Of a stretch of DNA of 64,000 bases, positions 1 through 7,764 are shown piece after piece. Source of the stretch: Bacteroidales bacterium UBA4814 (GTDB lineage: Bacteria; Bacteroidota; Bacteroidia; Bacteroidales; UBA7960); contig DHFW01000054.1 of NCBI GenBank assembly GCA_002402465.1, positions 3,673-67,672 on the forward strand, given 5' to 3'. The position numbers were made by a program, and so were the translations under genes. A model generated the notes under the pieces. It did no database searches, was not told the origin of the DNA, and saw only the letters and a list, made by a program, of their open reading frames with translations. Numbering within the stretch: position 1 is the first letter of the stretch; every line of letters starts with the position of its first letter.

Positions 1-2004
1 TTCCCAGTTTCTGGGCAGGGGCCGCAGTGCGGTAAAGATCAGGATATGACGGTTGTCCCATTTCGAGGGGATATAGGTTCCGGCAATATCTTGAAACTCA
101 CTTCTTACAAAGGTATAAGAAAGAATCAGGTTAAATTTTTTGAAATCTTCGGCGCGGAAAAAAAGCTCCGTGCCAAAGGAACGCCCCTGGCCAATGCTGA
201 GCACCTCTTCATCGCCAAACACGCCGAAGTCGCCCGCCTGGCTTCCCAGGGCCACCGAGTCGCGCACTGAGAAGGGGTATTTATCATACATTTTGTAAAA
301 ACCCTCCAGGGTCAGCTTGCTGGCACGGTTCGGAAGCCATTCAATGCCACTAACGAGGTGATCTACAGAAATGTAGCGCAGATCGTTGTTTTTGTTTACC
401 AAAATTCCGTTGGGGTCGGTATGGCCCAGGGTTACGTAGGATGGCATCTGGAAGTAGCGCCCCACGTTGCCATTGATAAAGAGGTTCGGTCTGAGCTGGT
501 ATGATGCCGAGAAACGCGGCGAAATCTGATCGAGCAGGTTCGACATGCTGGCGGTGTAGTTGTTGGCATCGGAGCGAACACCCAGCGAAAGCGTCAGGCG
601 GTCGTTTGCCAGGCTGCGCGTCACCTGCCCGAAGGCACTCCATTTAAACAGGTCATAGGCCGTTTGGTTGTTGACCTGGATCAGCTGGTTGTTGATAAAA
701 AGTTGCTGCCTGATATCGCCCAAAAATTTGGCATATTCACCGCCCAGGCCCCAGTTCACACGGTATTTGTCGAGTGCAGTATTTCGTTCGAAGCGGAACT
801 TGTTTTCAATTTCGTCCGACAAAAAGTCGAGGCTCCGTGGCAGGCTCTCGTCGTTGCCCGGATACTTGAAAGCAGTATTGCGCAGCATGTTGCGGCTCAG
901 CACAAAGAGGTCGGATCCGTTGTCGCGGAAACGCCGGTAGGTGGCGCCGATGGCGTAGTTCCACTGCTCGTTCACGGGCAGTGACTCCAGCAAAATGCGC
1001 TGCTCCTCGGTTTCGTTGGCCGCCAGGTTGAGGGTAAATTGGTCGATGGCGCCTAAACCTATTATATTAAGTTCGGATTTTTCGCCAATACGGGTATTGG
1101 TTTTAAATTGGAAGTCGTTGTAGGTGGGCAAAAAGGGCAGCTCCAGCAGCGTAAACAGAAACTGCAGGTAAGACCTGCGGGCCGAAGCCACCACCGAAGT
1201 GTTTTGCGTCAGGGGGCCGTCGATAGAAAGCGCCAGGTCGCTGGCGCCAATGGTGCCGCGCAGGTTCATGCGGTCGCGGTTGCCGTTGATCTGCCTGAAC
1301 TCGAACACCGAACTCATGGCATTGCCCCGGCTGGCGGGGAATGCACCGGAATACATCTCTATTTCCCGGATAAAATCCACGTTAATCATGCCCAACGGCC
1401 CGCCGCTGGCACCCTGGGTAGAAAAGTGATTAATGGTAGGTATTTCAATGCCGTCGAGAAAGAATCGGTTTTCAGAAGGTCCGCCCCCGCGAATGATCAC
1501 GTCGTTGCGAAAAGCTGGCGTAAAGGCTACTCCAGGCAGCGACTGTATCACTTTTGAAATGTCGCGGTTGCTGCCCGGGCTGCGCTCAATTTCCTTGATG
1601 CCCAGGCGGCGAAGGGATACGGGGCTCTCGTCGCGCCGCTGAAAAGGAGAGGCGCGTACCTCCACCGTCTCCAGGTCAACTTTGATCTCTTTGAGGCCAA
1701 TCTCAATAAAGGCAGCCCTGGAGTTGCTCACCATAAACTCCTCGGTAATGCGCCGCTCAAAGCCTACGGAGCTAACCGCAAGCCGCACAAATCCGGGGTT
1801 GATCCCGGTAAAAAGGAAATTGCCGTCCAGGTCGCTGGTGCTGCCTATGTTGGTACCATCTATTATAAGGTTGGTAAAAGGCAGTGGCTCGTTGGTGTCC
1901 TGGTTGAACACCCGGCCCCGGATAGTACCCTGCTGCCCAGAGACAGAAGCCCCAGACAGCAACAGCATCACCACAAAATATACGCTTTTACGTATTTTAT
2001 TCAT
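1..2004 (-). CDS. TonB-dependent receptor with carboxypeptidase-like N-domain, 3' end missing
   Basis: Outer membrane active-transport receptor; the substrate cannot be read from sequence. The reading frame starts at ATG 2004 (minus) with a signal peptide ending around VSGQQG. It is open to the window edge, giving 668 visible residues. Order: signal peptide, a CarboxypepD_reg-like beta-sandwich domain (about 25-110, with TIRGRVFNQDTNEPLPF and DLDGNFLFTGI), a plug domain (about 130-230, with SLPGVAFTP, DVIIRGGGPSENRFFLDG and EMYSGAFPASRGNAMSS), then barrel strands. The C-terminal barrel lies outside the window. It stands alone here, with no SusD partner visible on this side, so a Sus-type glycan role is not supported. 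The family call is secure; the substrate is unknown. Confidence 0.93.
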   Translation of the reverse strand, partial: MNKIRKSVYFVVMLLLSGASVSGQQGTIRGRVFNQDTNEPLPFTNLIIDGTNIGSTSDLDGNFLFTGINPGFVRLAVSSVGFERRITEEFMVSNSRAAFIEIGLKEIKVDLETVEVRASPFQRRDESPVSLRRLGIKEIERSPGSNRDISKVIQSLPGVAFTPAFRNDVIIRGGGPSENRFFLDGIEIPTINHFSTQGASGGPLGMINVDFIREIEMYSGAFPASRGNAMSSVFEFRQINGNRDRMNLRGTIGASDLALSIDGPLTQNTSVVASARRSYLQFLFTLLELPFLPTYNDFQFKTNTRIGEKSELNIIGLGAIDQFTLNLAANETEEQRILLESLPVNEQWNYAIGATYRRFRDNGSDLFVLSRNMLRNTAFKYPGNDESLPRSLDFLSDEIENKFRFERNTALDKYRVNWGLGGEYAKFLGDIRQQLFINNQLIQVNNQTAYDLFKWSAFGQVTRSLANDRLTLSLGVRSDANNYTASMSNLLDQISPRFSASYQLRPNLFINGNVGRYFQMPSYVTLGHTDPNGILVNKNNDLRYISVDHLVSGIEWLPNRASKLTLEGFYKMYDKYPFSVRDSVALGSQAGDFGVFGDEEVLSIGQGRSFGTELFFRAEDFKKFNLILSYTFVRSEFQDIAGTYIPSKWDNRHILIFTALRPLPRNWE

Positions 2005-2288
2005 TTGTTTAACTTTCGCTTTTGATCTTCGAACAAAAGCAAGGTCTAAAGGTTTATTCAAAAAAACAAAGTATTTACGAATAAAGAAAGGGTCCATATT
2101 ATCTGTTGAAGGGGAAGGTTCTTTTCATATAACCCAAATTGGAAAGGCTTGGTTTGTAATATTTTCCTTCATCCCCCCTGACCCGAATTGCGATGATTAC
2201 CGTTTTCCGGTCAGAATAAGTCCTTTTCCCGGGATTTCATTAAAGCCTTTCGAAACCCTTATCTGACGATCGCATCCTCAGATTTAAC

Positions 2289-2357
2289 ACGTAGTTAAGA
2301 CGTAGTTAAGACGTGCATACACGTTTAAACTACGTTTGAAATATGTTTAATCTTCGT
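2289..2357. repeat. Helically phased ACGT-containing short repeats
   Basis: Two perfect tandem copies of ACGTAGTTAAG (2289-2299, 2300-2310) are followed by related 10-11 bp units beginning ACGT at 2311, 2321 and 2332, and weaker copies (ATGT, TCGT) near 2343 and 2354. The unit at 2311 also forms an inverted repeat, ACGTG-CATA-CACGT. A 10-11 bp spacing puts the motifs on one face of the helix, which suggests a cooperative protein-binding site upstream of the TonB receptor or the DUF2721 gene. That role is inference. Confidence 0.45.
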
Positions 2358-2506
2358 TTTAATTATGAAAATAACCCAATCCTAAAAGAACCGTGAACGC
2401 TCAGAAAAGGTTGTCAGGGGCTTGAATAAGAGAGCAGCCCGATAAAGTTTCCAGATTTACGATGTTAAGTAAGCCAGAAAAAGAAATATTTTTTGGTGGG
2501 ATTCAT

Positions 2507-2514
2507 TACTTTTG
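2507..2514 (+). promoter_or_regulatory. Bacteroidota -7 box (TACTTTTG) upstream of the DUF2721 gene
   Basis: TACTTTTG fits the TAnnTTTG consensus and lies 43 bp before the DUF2721 start. I see no well-spaced TTTG -33 element, so the call rests on the -7 box and its position. Confidence 0.4.
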
Positions 2515-2557
2515 AATCAGGATTCTTTATGGATATTCAAAAAAAATGGTTGCGTAA

Positions 2558-2962
2558 ATGGAAACGCTGACACTAACCACACCTGCTTTGTTGTTTTCGG
2601 CTATTTCACTGTTGCTGCTGGCCTATACCAATCGTTTCCTGGCCATTGCCAGCCTGGTGCGCAGCCTGCATGCAAAGTACAAAGAGAATCCTTCCCAAAT
2701 GCTGCTGGGGCAGATTGCCAACCTGAAAAAACGCATTAACCTGATACGCAGTATGCAGATCTACGGGCTGGCCAGCCTGCTGCTTTGCGTCATTTGCATG
2801 TTCCTGGTGTATATTGAATGGCAGTTGATTGCTGAGGTAATCTTTGGCATTGCCCTGGTGCTGCTTATTATCAGCCTGGCCATCAGTATCTGGGAGATCA
2901 ACATCAGCGTGAAAGCCCTCAACCTGCACATCAGCGACCTGGAGGATACCAAAAGGTTGTAG
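2558..2962 (+). CDS. DUF2721 family membrane protein
   Basis: A 134-residue inner membrane protein of unknown function. The N-terminal helix (about 5-28, LTTPALLFSAISLLLLAYTN) matches the typical start of the DUF2721 family. A cytoplasmic linker rich in Lys/Arg follows (about 40-65), then two more hydrophobic helices (about 68-88 and 92-112) and a short polar tail. The start at 2558 puts the first membrane segment in the usual place. It is monocistronic: the next sequence downstream is a decayed gene. Family assignment is good; the function is unknown. Confidence 0.8.
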   Translation: METLTLTTPALLFSAISLLLLAYTNRFLAIASLVRSLHAKYKENPSQMLLGQIANLKKRINLIRSMQIYGLASLLLCVICMFLVYIEWQLIAEVIFGIALVLLIISLAISIWEINISVKALNLHISDLEDTKRL

Positions 2963-3067
2963 GGTGGCATTGACCGACCAGGGGGTGCCATTGACCGATC
3001 GGCTCTTGCAGGACTTTTCGGGCCGGGATAATTTTGTGACAAGTTATTCTTTGTCTTACAAAAAAAA

Positions 3068-3511
3068 ATGCAATCATGGATTCTTCAAACAAAAAAAAGG
3101 GTACTGGTTGGCCTTATTTTCCTTGCACTGGCCGCAGCCTTGCTGAACAGCCTTTTCAACATTTCCATCTTCGGACTGCACTTCCCCGCATTATGTTCTA
3201 GTGGAAAGTAATTCTCATTCTGATTGGTTTTGTGCTGCTCATCAGCGAAAAGAACCGCTCTACTGGCTTTATCCTGATCGGGATAGGCACTTTTTTGCTG
3301 CTATGGGCCTAACTGGGTCTCGACTGGGACTTTATGATCAAGCTGGCCATTGTGGCGGTGCTGGTGTCGATCGGCATCTCGCTGCTCTATTCGGCGGCTT
3401 TTCTGATGAGCGCTATAAGAGAAATCCACAATTGCTCAATGACCCGGAAAAGTCGCTGGTTATTAAAGGAGTGGTTATCTTTGCAGGTGATGAGATAAAA
3501 ATTGCCTGAAG
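3068..3511 (+). pseudogene. Decayed LiaF/DUF5668-like membrane protein gene
   Basis: Pieces of one membrane protein appear in successive frames. An N-terminal MDSSNKKK (ATG 3076) runs into RVLVGLIFLALAAALL in another frame after an A-run. From 3202 the first frame resumes as WKVILILIGFVLLISEKN, is cut by an in-frame TAA at 3310-3312, and continues as LGLDWDFMIKLAIVAVLVSI. A last segment ending GVVIFAGDEIKIA (stop about 3509) is in the third frame. The layout of short hydrophobic hairpins followed by a piece like the LiaF cell-wall-response domain fits that Bacteroidota family. At least two frameshifts and one nonsense codon make it non-functional as read. Sequencing error could explain one lesion but hardly all. 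Confidence 0.6.
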
Positions 3512-3514
3512 CCC

Positions 3515-3625
3515 ATGAATGACTTCATTCTGAATAACAAAAAATTTCTGGCTTATTACATTGGTCTGTGGCTGTTTACGGTCACGGGCCTGTTTTTGTC
3601 CTTTTCAGAGCCACGTCATGGAGGG
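3515..3625 (+). pseudogene. N-terminal remnant of a LytS-type sensor histidine kinase
   Basis: The frame opens MNDFILNNKKFLAYYIGLWL, followed by a hydrophobic helix. This resembles the first segment of LytS/YesM-type histidine kinases, which in Bacteroidota often follow a LiaF-like membrane protein gene. After about 35-40 residues the similarity stops and the frame runs uselessly into the bamD promoter and gene. No kinase domain or LytTR regulator remains. With the decayed gene just upstream, it looks like the remains of a lost two-component locus. The family identity is tentative because so little is left. Confidence 0.4.
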
Positions 3626-3657
3626 TTATATTTTTTCGTATTAACGTTAAAAAATGT

Positions 3658-3665
3658 TACCTTTG
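3658..3665 (+). promoter_or_regulatory. -7 box (TACCTTTG) for bamD-rpoZ
   Basis: TACCTTTG matches TAnnTTTG and sits 60 bp before the bamD start, in the only AT-rich gap upstream of it. No clear -33 TTTG is seen. Confidence 0.5.
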
Positions 3666-3725
3666 CAAATTGTTTTGGCAAAATTGCGTTCTTTGCGCAC
3701 ACAACCTTAATCCTGCAACAGATTC

Positions 3726-4562
3726 ATGCTAAAAATACACGGAAAATCCGCTCTGGTGGTCATGCTGGGAATACTGCTGTTTGCCACCTCGTGCAGCAAT
3801 TATCAGAAACTACTCAAGAGTACCGACAACGAACTGAAGCTCGAAAAAGCCATTGAATATTACGAAAAAGGTGACTATCACCGTGCCATAGGCTTGTTTA
3901 CCGATGTCATTCCGGCTTATCGCGGAACACAAAAAGCCGAGCTCATCAACTACTACTATGCCATGGCGCACTACAAGCAGCGCGATTACGTGATGGCAAG
4001 CCATTATTTCAAAACGTTTCACCAGGCTTTTCCCACCAGTAAGCATGCCGAGGAGTTTCTTTTTCTGGCTGCCTATACAAAATACCTTGACTCGCCCCGC
4101 CCGAGTCTCGATCAGACCACCACTATCGAAGCCATTCGTGAGCTGCAGATTTTCATTAACCGATATCCGGCCAGTGAAAGAGTGGCCGAAGCCAACGCGC
4201 TTATCGATGAGCTGAGGCAGAAGCAGGAGAAGAAAGTATTTGACCAGGCTGTGTTGTACTACAATCTGTCTGACTATGTGGCTTCAATAACCACTTTTAA
4301 TAACCTGATCCGGGACTTTCCCGATTCGAAGTACCGCGAAGAGGCCATGTTTAACATAGTGAAGGCCAATTTCGATTATGCCAGCCAAAGTATTCCCGAC
4401 AGGCAGCCTGAGCGCTTTTCTAAGGTGCTGGAAGCCCACAACAGGCTTTCCAGGCACTTCCCCGAAAGTCGTTATCTGGCCCAGTCGCAGCGCATGTACG
4501 ATAATGCCCATGTCCGGATCGAGCAATTGACAGCTAACCAAGAAATTACTGAAAACAAATAA
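3726..4562 (+). CDS. bamD: Outer membrane assembly lipoprotein BamD
   Basis: Lipoprotein of the BAM complex, which folds and inserts beta-barrel proteins at the outer membrane; it acts on the periplasmic face. The N-terminus has a lipoprotein signal with lipobox FATSC (Cys about 23). The rest is a string of TPR helices typical of BamD, for example YYEKGDYHRAIGLFTDVIPA near 40-60, AHYKQRDYVMASHYFKTF near 80-97 and ESRYLAQSQRMYDNA near the C-terminus. At 278 residues it is of normal size. It ends 7 bp before rpoZ, the usual Bacteroidota pairing. A TACCTTTG box lies upstream. Confidence 0.93.
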   Translation: MLKIHGKSALVVMLGILLFATSCSNYQKLLKSTDNELKLEKAIEYYEKGDYHRAIGLFTDVIPAYRGTQKAELINYYYAMAHYKQRDYVMASHYFKTFHQAFPTSKHAEEFLFLAAYTKYLDSPRPSLDQTTTIEAIRELQIFINRYPASERVAEANALIDELRQKQEKKVFDQAVLYYNLSDYVASITTFNNLIRDFPDSKYREEAMFNIVKANFDYASQSIPDRQPERFSKVLEAHNRLSRHFPESRYLAQSQRMYDNAHVRIEQLTANQEITENK

Positions 4563-4569
4563 GCACCCC

Positions 4570-4899
4570 ATGGATTACAAAAAAATAAAAGCAGAAATTA
4601 CTACGGTAACCCGCGACCTGCGGCAGTTCGACAAGGATACCCATAATATTTACCAGTCGGTGGTAATTATTTCCAAGCGCGCCAACCAGATTGGCCTGGA
4701 AATGAAGGAAGACCTCAACAGCAAGCTCGAAGAATTTGCTACCTCTACCGATAACCTCGAAGAAATCTTTGAAAACCGCGAGCAAATCGAGATCGCTCGT
4801 TTTTACGAGCAGCTCCCCAAACCCTCGCTTATTGCCATCAGCGAATTTCTGAACGGAAATATCTATTACCGTGTTCCGGAAACGGAAACCAAGAAATAA
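4570..4899 (+). CDS. rpoZ: RNA polymerase omega subunit, Bacteroidota type
   Basis: Small subunit that helps assembly and stability of RNA polymerase. The 109-residue protein is of the Bacteroidota RpoZ-like type: it has the N-terminal segment NIYQSVVIISKRANQIGLEM, related to the omega motif that begins with a family-restart helix, then an acidic middle region and the tail PSLIAISEFLNGNIYYRVPE. It is probably cotranscribed with bamD, 7 bp upstream. A strong hairpin terminator follows at 4916-4956. Confidence 0.88.
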   Translation: MDYKKIKAEITTVTRDLRQFDKDTHNIYQSVVIISKRANQIGLEMKEDLNSKLEEFATSTDNLEEIFENREQIEIARFYEQLPKPSLIAISEFLNGNIYYRVPETETKK

Positions 4900-4915
4900 A
4901 TTCATTTCTCATGGA

Positions 4916-4956
4916 AACCTGCCCCGCGCCGTAATCCGGTTGGGCAGGTTTTTTTT
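4916..4956 (+). terminator. Rho-independent terminator after rpoZ
   Basis: Arms AACCTGCCC (4916-4924) and GGGCAGGTT (4942-4950) pair perfectly over 9 bp and run into a T tract. The terminator closes the bamD-rpoZ transcript, separating it from the DUF4835 gene. Confidence 0.9.
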
Positions 4957-5092
4957 ATCTTTACCCCAAAATCTTTTATAAAAACACGCACTACAAACTG
5001 GCAAGGCATATAATAATGTGTGGTTTTGGCGTTTTTATTCAGTAACCCTTTAAGCCGCTGCTGCCGGGGCAGAGCGAAAAACCAGTCTGAAA

Positions 5093-6013
5093 ATGAAGAA
5101 ATTACTGATTGTTGCATTTGCTTTTCTTTTATTCGCGCCAAGGCTTTCGCTGAAAGCCCAGGAAATGAACTGTATGGTTTCCATCAGCACCCCTGGCCTT
5201 TCCGAAACCGACCGCCTGATCATGCAAACCCTGCAGGCCGACCTTTACGAGTTTGTGAACCAGCGCAACTGGACCCAGTTTCAGTTCAACACCCAGGAGC
5301 GCATCGAGGCTTCTATCATGATCACAATCAACGAGCGGGCGGGCGACGAATACAAGGGCAACATACAGATACAGTCGCGCAGACCAGTGTATCACACCTC
5401 TTACAGCACCCCGCTGTTCAATCACCAGGACCGCGACGTGCACTTCCGCTACATCGAAAACCAACCCCTGGAGTTTGCCGACAATGTGTTTACCAATAAC
5501 CTTACTTCCCTTATTGCTTTTTATGTTTACGTAATTCTGGGCTTCGACTTCGATTCTTTTGCCCCTTACGGGGGAAATCCTTATTTTGAACGCGCCCAGA
5601 ACATAGTGAACCTGGCACAAAATGCGCAGGAGCGCGGCTGGAAGTCGTTCGAAGGACAACGCAACCGTTACTGGCTCATGGAGAATATTTTCAACACCAC
5701 CTACCGCCCCATCCGCGAAGCCATTTACACCTACCACCGCCTGGGCTTCGACCGAATGACTGAAAACATGGAAATGGCGCGGGCCGAGGTGATCAACGCA
5801 CTCGAAATGCTGCAGCGGGCCCACCGCGAGCGTCCCGGAAGCTTCCTCATGCAGATTGTGATGACCGCCAAAAGCGATGAATTAGTTAACCTTTTTACCG
5901 AGGCCAACCCCATGGACCGTAACAAGGCCATTCAGATACTTACTGAAATAGACCCTGCCAACAGCTCCAAGTACCGGCGTATGACGCAAGGCACCGAAGC
6001 CCGCACCCGTTAA
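5093..6013 (+). CDS. porD: DUF4835 family protein, PorD-like (possible type IX secretion component)
   Basis: A 306-residue secreted protein with a signal peptide (about 1-22, cleavage near LKAQ). The body matches the DUF4835 family, named PorD in recent annotation because of a link to type IX secretion; its biochemical role is unclear. Recognisable blocks include YVYVILGFDFDSFAPYGG (about 148-165) and the segment NAQERGWKSFEGQRNRYWL. In Bacteroidota it usually lies between coaBC and recN. Here recN follows after 71 bp but coaBC is absent upstream. The family call is firm; the secretion role rests on family knowledge only. Confidence 0.82.
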   Translation: MKKLLIVAFAFLLFAPRLSLKAQEMNCMVSISTPGLSETDRLIMQTLQADLYEFVNQRNWTQFQFNTQERIEASIMITINERAGDEYKGNIQIQSRRPVYHTSYSTPLFNHQDRDVHFRYIENQPLEFADNVFTNNLTSLIAFYVYVILGFDFDSFAPYGGNPYFERAQNIVNLAQNAQERGWKSFEGQRNRYWLMENIFNTTYRPIREAIYTYHRLGFDRMTENMEMARAEVINALEMLQRAHRERPGSFLMQIVMTAKSDELVNLFTEANPMDRNKAIQILTEIDPANSSKYRRMTQGTEARTR

Positions 6014-6054
6014 ACGGCCGATTAAGATTTGCTTTTTCTTTTATCAAAGTTTGT

Positions 6055-6062
6055 TAACTTTG
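6055..6062 (+). promoter_or_regulatory. -7 box (TAACTTTG) upstream of recN
   Basis: TAACTTTG lies 22 bp before the recN start. A TTTG at 6028-6031 is 23 bp upstream, at the long end of the usual spacing. Confidence 0.5.
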
Positions 6063-6084
6063 GCCCATCAATTTTGTTGCCTGT

Positions 6085-7752
6085 ATGCTGAAACACCTGC
6101 TGGTTGAAAACTATGCCCTGATCGAGAAACTTGACATTTCTTTGACCCAAGGGCTTACCGTTATTACGGGCGAGACAGGCGCAGGAAAATCCATTTTGCT
6201 GGGAGCTCTAGCCCTGATCCTGGGGCAACGGGCCGACACCCAGGTACTTATGCACAAAGACCGAAAATGCATTGTTGAGGGCACCTTCGACCTGGAGCAG
6301 ATCGCCATACAAGAACTCTTCGAAAAGCACCAGCTCGATTACGACCGGCTCACCATTTTTCGCAGGGAGATCAACCCCCAGGGAAAGTCACGGGCTTTTA
6401 TCAACGACACACCCGTAAACCTGAGCGTGATGAAAGAGGTGGCCGAACGCCTCATCGACATTCATTCCCAGCACCAAACCCTGCTCATTGGCGAATCTTC
6501 GTTTCAGTTCGATGTGGTCGACAGCTTTGCCGGCAACCTGGAATCTGTTCAGGCATTCCGTGTGGCTTACGGTCAATGGCAAAAACTCAGCAAAACCCTC
6601 CAAAACCTCGAGGTGCAGGAAAAACGATCTCGCACCGAGCTCGATTATTTTCGCTTTCAGTTCGACGAGCTCGACAAAGCCCGCATTAACCCCGCAGAAT
6701 ATCAGCAAATTGAAGGCGAGCTGGAGATTCTTCGTCACGCCGAAGAAATCAAGCTCAACCTGGAAAAGGCTGCCTTTATCATTGGGACTGCTGACATTAA
6801 CGTATTGTCGGGCCTGAATGAAAGCCTTCAGCTGTTGAGGCCCCTGGCCCGCTACAACGAAAAGTACCGGCAACTAATGGAGCGTTTCGAATCGGTAATG
6901 ATCGAGATAAAAGACCTCCATGCCGACCTCGAAAGCCAAGCAGAAGAGGTAACCCACGATCCTGCAAGGGCCACCGAGCTGCAGCAGCGCATCGACCTGC
7001 TCAACAAGCTGCTGCTGAAGCACAGCGCATCCAGCATGGAGGAGCTTGAAAGCATACGCAACCATTACCAGCAAAAGATTCTTGCCATCGACTCGCTCGA
7101 GGAGGAGATCAACCAATTGCGCAAGGAACTTGACTCAAAGAGGCAGGACCTTTTTATCCAGGCCGAAAAGATTTCTAAACGCCGCCGGCAGTCAATCCCC
7201 GAAATGGAGAAAGAGGTTACGGCCCTGCTTAGGCAGCTGGGCATGCCCGGCGCCAGTTTTCAAATAGCACAAAAACCTATTGATGGCATGAACGCAAATG
7301 GCATCGACCAGCTGAGCTTCCTTTTCTGCGCCAATCCCGGCGGCAAGCCCAGCGAAATTGCCAGGGTGGCATCGGGCGGCGAACTGTCGAGGCTTATGCT
7401 CAGCATCAAGTCGATGATCTCGCAGCGCAACCTGTTGCCTACCATTATTTTTGATGAGATTGACTCGGGTATCTCGGGCGAAACAGCCACGCGGGTAGCC
7501 AACATCCTCGAATCCATTGCCTGCAACATGCAGGTCATTACCATAACGCACCTTCCGCAGATCGCTTCGCGGGGCCGTTCCCATTTGCTCGTGTATAAAA
7601 TCATTGAGCAGGGTAGGGCACACACCGCTATTAAAAACATCCATAATGGCGACCGCATTCTGGAGGTTGCAAAAATGCTGGGCGGCGAGAAACCCACAGA
7701 GGTTATGCTTGCCACTGCCCGCGAACTCATTTTTAACACGCAAAAAAACTAA
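6085..7752 (+). CDS. recN: DNA repair protein RecN
   Basis: SMC-like ATPase that acts at double-strand breaks during recombinational repair. The 555 residues are the normal size. The Walker A motif GETGAGKS lies at about 28-35. Long coiled-coil arms occupy about 150-370. The ABC signature region (VASGGELSRLML) and the Walker B/D-loop (IIFDEIDSGISG) are near 427-465, followed by ITITHLPQIASRG. The start at 6085 is the only one that keeps the N-terminal LLVENYALIEKL strand. It is followed after 12 bp by fabI. Confidence 0.97.
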   Translation: MLKHLLVENYALIEKLDISLTQGLTVITGETGAGKSILLGALALILGQRADTQVLMHKDRKCIVEGTFDLEQIAIQELFEKHQLDYDRLTIFRREINPQGKSRAFINDTPVNLSVMKEVAERLIDIHSQHQTLLIGESSFQFDVVDSFAGNLESVQAFRVAYGQWQKLSKTLQNLEVQEKRSRTELDYFRFQFDELDKARINPAEYQQIEGELEILRHAEEIKLNLEKAAFIIGTADINVLSGLNESLQLLRPLARYNEKYRQLMERFESVMIEIKDLHADLESQAEEVTHDPARATELQQRIDLLNKLLLKHSASSMEELESIRNHYQQKILAIDSLEEEINQLRKELDSKRQDLFIQAEKISKRRRQSIPEMEKEVTALLRQLGMPGASFQIAQKPIDGMNANGIDQLSFLFCANPGGKPSEIARVASGGELSRLMLSIKSMISQRNLLPTIIFDEIDSGISGETATRVANILESIACNMQVITITHLPQIASRGRSHLLVYKIIEQGRAHTAIKNIHNGDRILEVAKMLGGEKPTEVMLATARELIFNTQKN

Positions 7753-7764
7753 AATCAAACCATT

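Larger units (their letters stand above)
2005..2557. other. Gene-free region with phased ACGT motifs
   Basis: This 553 bp stretch separates the leftward TonB receptor from the rightward DUF2721 gene. No credible reading frame was found. It holds an AT-rich array at about 2289-2357 in which ACGT recurs at 2289, 2300, 2311, 2321 and 2332, followed by degenerate copies. A TAnnTTTG box lies at 2507-2514. The rest shows nothing I can interpret. It is expected to carry the promoters of both flanking genes. Confidence 0.6.

Noticed and set aside
1682..2266. 194-residue plus-strand frame across the TonB receptor start
   Set aside because: It runs antisense to the receptor's signal and N-domain and then through non-coding AT-rich DNA; composition is not protein-like.
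2963..3066. Repeated phrase ATTGACCGA(C/T) near 2969 and 2990
   Set aside because: Only two short imperfect copies; too little to call an attachment site or repeat family.
3515..3856. 113-residue frame overlapping the start of bamD
   Set aside because: Only the first 35-40 residues look like a protein; the remainder is bamD read in the wrong frame. Reported as a remnant instead.
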